A DNA stretch of 9,495 nucleotides, taken from Actinomycetes bacterium. Its GTDB lineage: Bacteria; Actinomycetota; Acidimicrobiia; Acidimicrobiales; RAAP-2. The first letter of the stretch is position 1; each line of letters opens with the position of its first letter. The notes beneath the pieces were generated by a model. The model saw only the letters and a list, made by a program, of their open reading frames with translations. It searched no databases and was not told the DNA's origin. Positions 6,405 through 9,495 of the stretch are shown piece by piece. Position numbers and translations under genes: made by a program. The stretch lies in assembly GCA_021849435.1 (NCBI GenBank), contig JAJZSX010000066.1, positions 1-9,495 on the forward strand. The letters are read 5' to 3'.

Positions 6405-6490
6405 AGCCTGTTTACAACGAATCCCCCCTCGAAGTAAACCAAGGTTTTGCAAAAGGACCAACCACCCCCCCGGTTGGTCCTTTTGCGTAT
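6405..6490 (+). ncRNA. Probable 6C small RNA (two C-rich hairpin loops)
   Basis: The predicted transcript is about 80-86 nt. Hairpin 1 has stem GTTTAC (6410-6415) with GTAAAC (6434-6439), a symmetric AA/AA internal loop, inner CGA (6418-6420) with TCG (6429-6431), and loop ATCCCCCC (6421-6428). A short purine-rich linker containing the palindrome TTTTGCAAAA follows. Hairpin 2 has a perfect 15-bp stem (6449-6463 with 6472-6486), loop ACCCCCCC (6464-6471), and ends in T-rich sequence as a terminator. Two stem-loops each carrying six or more cytosines define the actinobacterial 6C RNA family (B11 in M. tuberculosis). From family knowledge, such RNAs act in trans by base-pairing their C-rich loops with G-rich mRNA regions. 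A promoter at the right distance supports the call. The 5' end is inferred from the -10 position, and the 3' end from the terminator. Confidence 0.85.
6449..6486 (+). terminator. Intrinsic terminator forming the 3' hairpin of the small RNA
   Basis: A perfect 15-bp inverted repeat (GCAAAAGGACCAACC with GGTTGGTCCTTTTGC) encloses an 8-nt C-rich loop. The GC-rich core GGACCAACC/GGTTGGTCC is flanked by A4 and T4, so it can work as a terminator in both directions. In the plus direction the TTTT directly follows the core stem and ends the 6C-like RNA. Confidence 0.85.
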
Positions 6491-6513
6491 TCCGGCGAAA
6501 TTTCGTACTTCGA

Positions 6514-6543
6514 GCCGAGACCGTGCTCGGTTGGCACGGTGGC
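6514..6543 (+). other. Two mutually exclusive hairpins, function unknown
   Basis: CCGAG (6515-6519) can pair with CTCGG (6526-6530) around loop ACCGTG. That same ACCGTG (6520-6525) can instead pair with CACGGT (6535-6540), optionally helped by GCC (6514-6516) with GGC (6541-6543). Only one can form at a time. It may be a small RNA switch in a murT leader or a DNA operator, or chance in GC-rich DNA. The rest of 6491-6621 shows only the palindrome CGAAATTTCG (6496-6505) and no gene I recognise. Confidence 0.25.
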
Positions 6544-6621
6544 GTGGGATTGTGTGATTGCCTGCGTTAACTGGGTGAACGCGCTGATGGCGCCACGATG
6601 TCGGCCCCACATACGCGTTGA

Positions 6622-6861
6622 GTGGCTGAACCAACGCCATACGCGATGGCCGTGGCGCACCGCGATCGTGCGGAGCCCGATTCGATCAGGATAAACGTAG
6701 ACCACCACGGCGTGGCGATCCTCGCGGGCGTGCCCGTCGGCACTACCGTGCGTTATCGCGCGCTGTCACCGCGCTGTCGCGAGGACGTGTTAACCCACTG
6801 GGGGCCTCGCGGTCGAGAACGCCTGGTGAGACCGATGGTGCTCGCCGGTGCGACCAGGTGA
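6622..6861 (+). CDS. Doubtful small ORF upstream of murT
   Basis: A 79-codon frame opens with GTG at 6622 (an internal ATG lies at 6646) and stops 18 bp before murT on the same strand. About 73 percent of third positions are G or C, similar to real genes here, and the reading frame is the longest in the stretch. Against it: no Shine-Dalgarno or clean leaderless promoter is visible, I recognise no domain, there is no membrane segment or metal-binding cluster (a single cysteine), and the N-terminal part is rich in residues expected from random GC-rich DNA. If real it would be the first gene of a murT-gatD operon. If not, 6491-6879 is a long non-coding leader. Confidence 0.25.
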   Translation: MAEPTPYAMAVAHRDRAEPDSIRINVDHHGVAILAGVPVGTTVRYRALSPRCREDVLTHWGPRGRERLVRPMVLAGATR

Positions 6862-6867
6862 GGTTGT

Positions 6868-6873
6868 TAGCGT
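6868..6873 (+). promoter_or_regulatory. Possible leaderless -10 element of murT
   Basis: TAGCGT fits the TANNNT pattern and is followed by six bases (GAGTCC) and the ATG at 6880, the same geometry as the lysR promoter. No convincing -35 is seen. An AGGTGAGG at 6856-6863 would be a Shine-Dalgarno but lies 16 bases from the ATG, too far for ordinary use. Confidence 0.35.
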
Positions 6874-6879
6874 GAGTCC

Positions 6880-8091
6880 ATGGCGATTTGGCGCACACTT
6901 CGACTCCAGATCGCGACGACGGCCGTGCGCTCGGCCAACTGGATTTCGTCTCGGACGGGACGGGGCAGCGGGACAGTCATCGGGGGGACGGTAGGGCTCG
7001 CGATCGCGCCGGGGCTGCTCAACGCGTTGGCCGTGCACCGCCGCGTCATCGTGGTCTCGGGGACGAACGGCAAGACGACGACGACCGCCCTCGCCGTCGC
7101 GGGTTGGGGCGACGATGTCGCGTCCAACGACACCGGCGCCAACATGCCCGCCGGCCTCGCCGCCGCGCTCGTGCGCAGTCGATCCCCGCGCGCCGTTCTC
7201 GAGAGCGACGAAGGTTGGCTGGGCGCGAACGTCGAGGCGACGCACCCTGCGGTCATCGTCGTACTCAATCTCTCCCGTGATCAGCTCGACCGAGCGAGCG
7301 AAGTGCGCCAGATCGCTGAGCGCTGGCGCGCCGTCTTTGCGAAGACGGAGTCTCACGAAGCCGTGATCGTGGCCAACGCTTTGGATCCCTTGGTCGTTTA
7401 CGCGGCTTTTGAGGCAGTCAATGTTCGTTGGTGCACACCGCCGACGACCTGGACCGCGGACACCATGTCGTGTCCCCGTTGCACGGCCCCGCTGCATCGC
7501 ACCGAGGAACGGTGGTGGTGCTCGTGCGGACTCGCCCAACCCAGTGCTAGCTCCTTCCTCGATGGCACCACTGCGGTGGTCGGTGGTGAGCGTTTCGAGA
7601 TCCCCGTGTCGCTACCGGGTTCGTTCAATCAAGGCAACGCGCTCATGGCACTCACGGCCCTCGCCGAGGTTGGCGTCGACGTGCGCCGTGCGGCGCTGCG
7701 GATGGCCAGTGTGGACGAGGTGGCCGGGCGCTATGGCGTTCGACGAGTCGACGGTCAGCTCGTGCGACTACTGCTCGCGAAGAATCCCGCTGGCTTCGCC
7801 GCGATGCTCGAATCCATCGCTGGTGAGGGAGAGCTGTGGGTTTCAATCAACGCGAGGGTGGCCGATGGTCACGACCCTTCGTGGCTCTATGACGTGCCCT
7901 TTGAGGTGCTGTGCGGCCGACGAGTCCGGTGTCTCGGTGATCGCCGACTCGATCTCGTGACGCGCCTTTGGTACGCCGGCGTCGATGCATACGTCGATGA
8001 AGGTCCACCGGTGATTGAGGATCGGGTCATCGACGTGCTGGCGAACTACACCGCGTTCAGCGATCTACTCAGGGACTCACAGCCGTGTTGA
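6880..8091 (+). CDS. murT: Lipid II isoglutaminyl synthase (glutamine-hydrolysing), subunit MurT
   Basis: This 403-aa Mur-ligase-like subunit works with GatD to amidate the D-glutamate of the lipid II stem peptide to D-isoglutamine, using ATP and ammonia from glutamine, at the cytoplasmic face of the membrane. Visible features: an N-terminal segment typical of MurT before the P-loop SGTNGKTTT (60-68); the Mur-type central domain with NDTGANMPAGL (83-93) and ESDEGWLG (108-115); a zinc-ribbon insertion with CPRC (Cys198, Cys201) and CSC (Cys214, Cys216); then the Mur C-terminal/DUF1727 domain with KNPAGFAAML (301-310) and INARVADGHDPSWLYDVPFE (323-342). The last motif is where MurT is thought to supply an acidic residue to the GatD catalytic triad. 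The ATG at 6880 aligns with family starts. The 3' end overlaps gatD by 7 bp, indicating coupled, equimolar synthesis. Confidence 0.96.
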   Translation: MAIWRTLRLQIATTAVRSANWISSRTGRGSGTVIGGTVGLAIAPGLLNALAVHRRVIVVSGTNGKTTTTALAVAGWGDDVASNDTGANMPAGLAAALVRSRSPRAVLESDEGWLGANVEATHPAVIVVLNLSRDQLDRASEVRQIAERWRAVFAKTESHEAVIVANALDPLVVYAAFEAVNVRWCTPPTTWTADTMSCPRCTAPLHRTEERWWCSCGLAQPSASSFLDGTTAVVGGERFEIPVSLPGSFNQGNALMALTALAEVGVDVRRAALRMASVDEVAGRYGVRRVDGQLVRLLLAKNPAGFAAMLESIAGEGELWVSINARVADGHDPSWLYDVPFEVLCGRRVRCLGDRRLDLVTRLWYAGVDAYVDEGPPVIEDRVIDVLANYTAFSDLLRDSQPC

Positions 8092-8777
8092 GGATCATCC
8101 AGGTGTATCCGGAGCTATTGGGCACTTACGGAGACGGTGGCAACGGACTCGTTTTAAGGGAGCGGGCCCGGCGACGCGGTATCGACGTCGAGCTTGTCAG
8201 AGCCGACATGGATGACCCGCTGCCCGCGGGCGACATCTATTTGTTGGGCGGAGGCGAGGACGGACCTCAGCGCCTGGCGGTGGCGCTGCTCGAAGAGGCC
8301 GGCTTCTCACGTCGCGTGGCCGATGGAGCCATGGTATTCGCTGTGTGCGCCGGACTGCAGATGCTCGGGTCACGGTTCAGCGTGCAGGGTGACGACGAGT
8401 ACGTCGGGCTCGGTCTCGTCGACGCCGTGACGACGCGCGCGTCCACGCGAGCCGTGGGTGACTTGGTGACCACGGCGGGCGCCAGCACAATGGTGGGCTT
8501 CGAGAACCACGGCGGGGAGACGACGATTGGCGCCGGCGTCGAGCCTTTCGCGACCGTGGCACGCGGACGCGGCAACGACGGTCGATTCGACGGATTCCGC
8601 GTCGGACGGATCTGGGCGACTTACGCCCACGGCCCGGTCCTTGCCCTCAATCCTTGGCTTGCCGATGCCGTACTCGCGGAGTCACTCGGTCTAAGCCAAC
8701 TCACGCCATTGCCGTCGGTGGCCGACCAACTTTACGAATCGCGGTGTCGTGTGCTCATGGGGCGGTTGGCCGATTGA
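8085..8777 (+). CDS. gatD: Lipid II isoglutaminyl synthase (glutamine-hydrolysing), subunit GatD
   Basis: This 230-aa glutaminase subunit hydrolyses glutamine and passes ammonia to MurT for lipid II D-glutamate amidation. It is a class-I glutamine amidotransferase of the CobB/CobQ-like type. It starts with the characteristic YPELLGTYGDGGNGLVL (8-24), then LLGGGEDGPQ (53-62), the nucleophile elbow VCAGLQMLG with Cys88 (87-95), the substrate-region GFENHGGET (138-146), and the catalytic histidine His182 in TYAHGPVLALNP (179-190). The elbow reads CAGLQ where other GatDs often have CGGxQ, a mild change that keeps the cysteine. GTG 8085 is chosen because AGGGA lies nine bases upstream; TTG 8088 is an alternative. 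It overlaps the murT end by 7 bp and overlaps the convergent acyltransferase tail to tail by 23 bp. Confidence 0.96.
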   Translation: MLRIIQVYPELLGTYGDGGNGLVLRERARRRGIDVELVRADMDDPLPAGDIYLLGGGEDGPQRLAVALLEEAGFSRRVADGAMVFAVCAGLQMLGSRFSVQGDDEYVGLGLVDAVTTRASTRAVGDLVTTAGASTMVGFENHGGETTIGAGVEPFATVARGRGNDGRFDGFRVGRIWATYAHGPVLALNPWLADAVLAESLGLSQLTPLPSVADQLYESRCRVLMGRLAD

Positions 8778-9492
8778 TGCCGAGATCGGGGTCGCCACTT
8801 ATCCGTTGACCGAGTTGGACGACCGCTTCTTCGACTCGTGCCCCAAAATGGCGAATGGACTCATCCGCACCGCAGGCGATCGGGGTGTCGAAAGCCACGA
8901 TGACGTGGTGTCGACGACGGTTGGGCGCATTAACGAATCGAGGTGCCTTGGCGTACTTGGGTCCTCGTAGGTGGCCGGCCTCATGGACGTAGGTCGGCAC
9001 CACGCTTGCCCCGGCACGCTGGGCAAGGTATGCGGCGCCACCTTTGAACTCTTGAATCGAACCATCGGGCGTCCGACCGCCCTCGGGGTAGATGAGCAGA
9101 TGCCAACCATCCTCCACGAGCTCGAGCGCCTGTTGGGCGCTTCGTCGATTGACGCGTTGACGATCGATTGGGATCGCGTTGAACACCAACACCGTCTTGA
9201 ACGCTGTGCGACGGTCCATGAAGAAACTGTCCATGGCCGCCGCCACCACAGTCCGGCGACGAACCTTGGCCGGTAGTGAACTCAGGATCAGCGGTGTATC
9301 GAGGTTGCTGGTGTGGTTTGCGACGAAGATGAACGGACCAACTCCGGCGACATTCTCTACGCCACGTGTCTCGAGCGTGGACATGTAGCGCACGTAGGGA
9401 CCGAGGAAGAACCGGTGAAGGAGTTCGCGTGCGAGTCGGGTTCGATAGCGCCGTCCCCACGCTGTTGAGTAGTCGAGTCCGAGTTCGCCCAT
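8755..9492 (-). CDS. 1-acyl-sn-glycerol-3-phosphate acyltransferase (PlsC) family protein, 5' end uncertain
   Basis: This 245-aa (as visible) acyltransferase of the PlsC/LPLAT family transfers a fatty acyl group to lysophosphatidic acid or a related acceptor at the inner membrane. Conserved blocks are in order: I, NHTSNLD with catalytic His60 and Asp65 (59-65); II, FNAIPIDRQR (104-113); III, YPEGGRTPDG for phosphate binding (135-144); IV, VVPTYVHEAG (164-173). The catalytic dyad is intact. The hydrophobic stretch around 52-58 may contact the membrane, but I see no clear transmembrane segment. The ATG at 9492 lies three bases from the window edge, so a start further upstream or an N-terminal fusion cannot be excluded. 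The stop lies inside the end of gatD. Specificity (PlsC proper or another lysophospholipid or glycolipid acyltransferase) is open. Confidence 0.9.
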   Translation of the reverse strand: MGELGLDYSTAWGRRYRTRLARELLHRFFLGPYVRYMSTLETRGVENVAGVGPFIFVANHTSNLDTPLILSSLPAKVRRRTVVAAAMDSFFMDRRTAFKTVLVFNAIPIDRQRVNRRSAQQALELVEDGWHLLIYPEGGRTPDGSIQEFKGGAAYLAQRAGASVVPTYVHEAGHLRGPKYAKAPRFVNAPNRRRHHVIVAFDTPIACGADESIRHFGARVEEAVVQLGQRISGDPDLGINRPTAP

Positions 9493-9495
9493 GGG

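Noticed and set aside
6449..6486. Inverted repeat as a transposon end or attachment site
   Set aside because: No transposase, no target duplication and no second copy in the window. The C-loop, A/T flanks and partner hairpin fit a small RNA terminator.
5704..6570. 288-aa plus-strand frame opposite lysR
   Set aside because: It is antisense of a clear LysR gene and runs through the small RNA and its terminator hairpin. No domain is seen.
6412..6708. 98-aa minus-strand frame across the lysR-murT gap
   Set aside because: It reads through both hairpins of the small RNA, whose symmetric arms explain the repeated residues. No start signal is visible.
6790..7539. 249-aa minus-strand frame opposite murT
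   Set aside because: The murT P-loop and zinc ribbon prove the plus strand. The opposite translation is low-complexity and arginine-rich.

Overview
The window looks like chromosomal DNA from a high-GC Gram-positive bacterium of the phylum Actinomycetota. Four things support this: GC-rich codon use throughout, a DsbA-like protein that closely matches the mycobacterial mycothiol-dependent nitroreductase Rv2466c, a murT-gatD pair for lipid II amidation, and a small RNA with the architecture of the actinobacterial 6C RNA. Several genes also seem to have leaderless promoters, which are common in this phylum. A deep lineage such as Acidimicrobiia is a guess from protein flavour only. I see no phage, plasmid, insertion sequence, CRISPR array, tRNA or rRNA.

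Layout. (1) At 76-801 (-) is an S51-family (peptidase E-like) protein, followed by a GC-rich hairpin. It diverges from an acyl-CoA dehydrogenase at 873-2069 (+) across a 71-bp promoter region. (2) Converging on the dehydrogenase, with overlapping stop codons, is a tightly packed five-gene minus-strand operon read from right to left: LysR-type regulator (5422-6330), AlkA-like DNA glycosylase (4786-5412), M20 metallopeptidase (3369-4775), Rv2466c-like DsbA-fold protein (2770-3372) and dienelactone-hydrolase-like protein (2066-2773). Gaps are 9 bp or less, or are 4-bp ATGA overlaps. (3) A 549-bp intergenic region (6331-6879) holds the regulatory features. These are a leaderless lysR promoter, a back-to-back plus-strand promoter, a probable 6C small RNA (about 6405-6490) ending in a 15-bp-stem terminator, two mutually exclusive hairpins, and a doubtful 79-codon ORF. 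(4) murT (6880-8091) and gatD (8085-8777) overlap by 7 bp and encode the lipid II D-glutamate amidotransferase. (5) A PlsC-type acyltransferase (8755-9492, -) converges on gatD with a 23-bp overlap, and its 5' end may lie outside the window.

How the genes work together. MurT and GatD form one enzyme. The minus-strand operon mixes a regulator with repair, peptidase, thiol-redox and hydrolase functions. A stress or detoxification role would fit but is inference. The most notable element is the probable 6C RNA: its promoter lies back to back with that of the LysR regulator, with several dyads between them, so the regulator may control this C-rich-loop RNA. The two loops are C-rich, and matching G-runs occur at the pepE-like start codon and inside the acyl-CoA dehydrogenase and murT genes.
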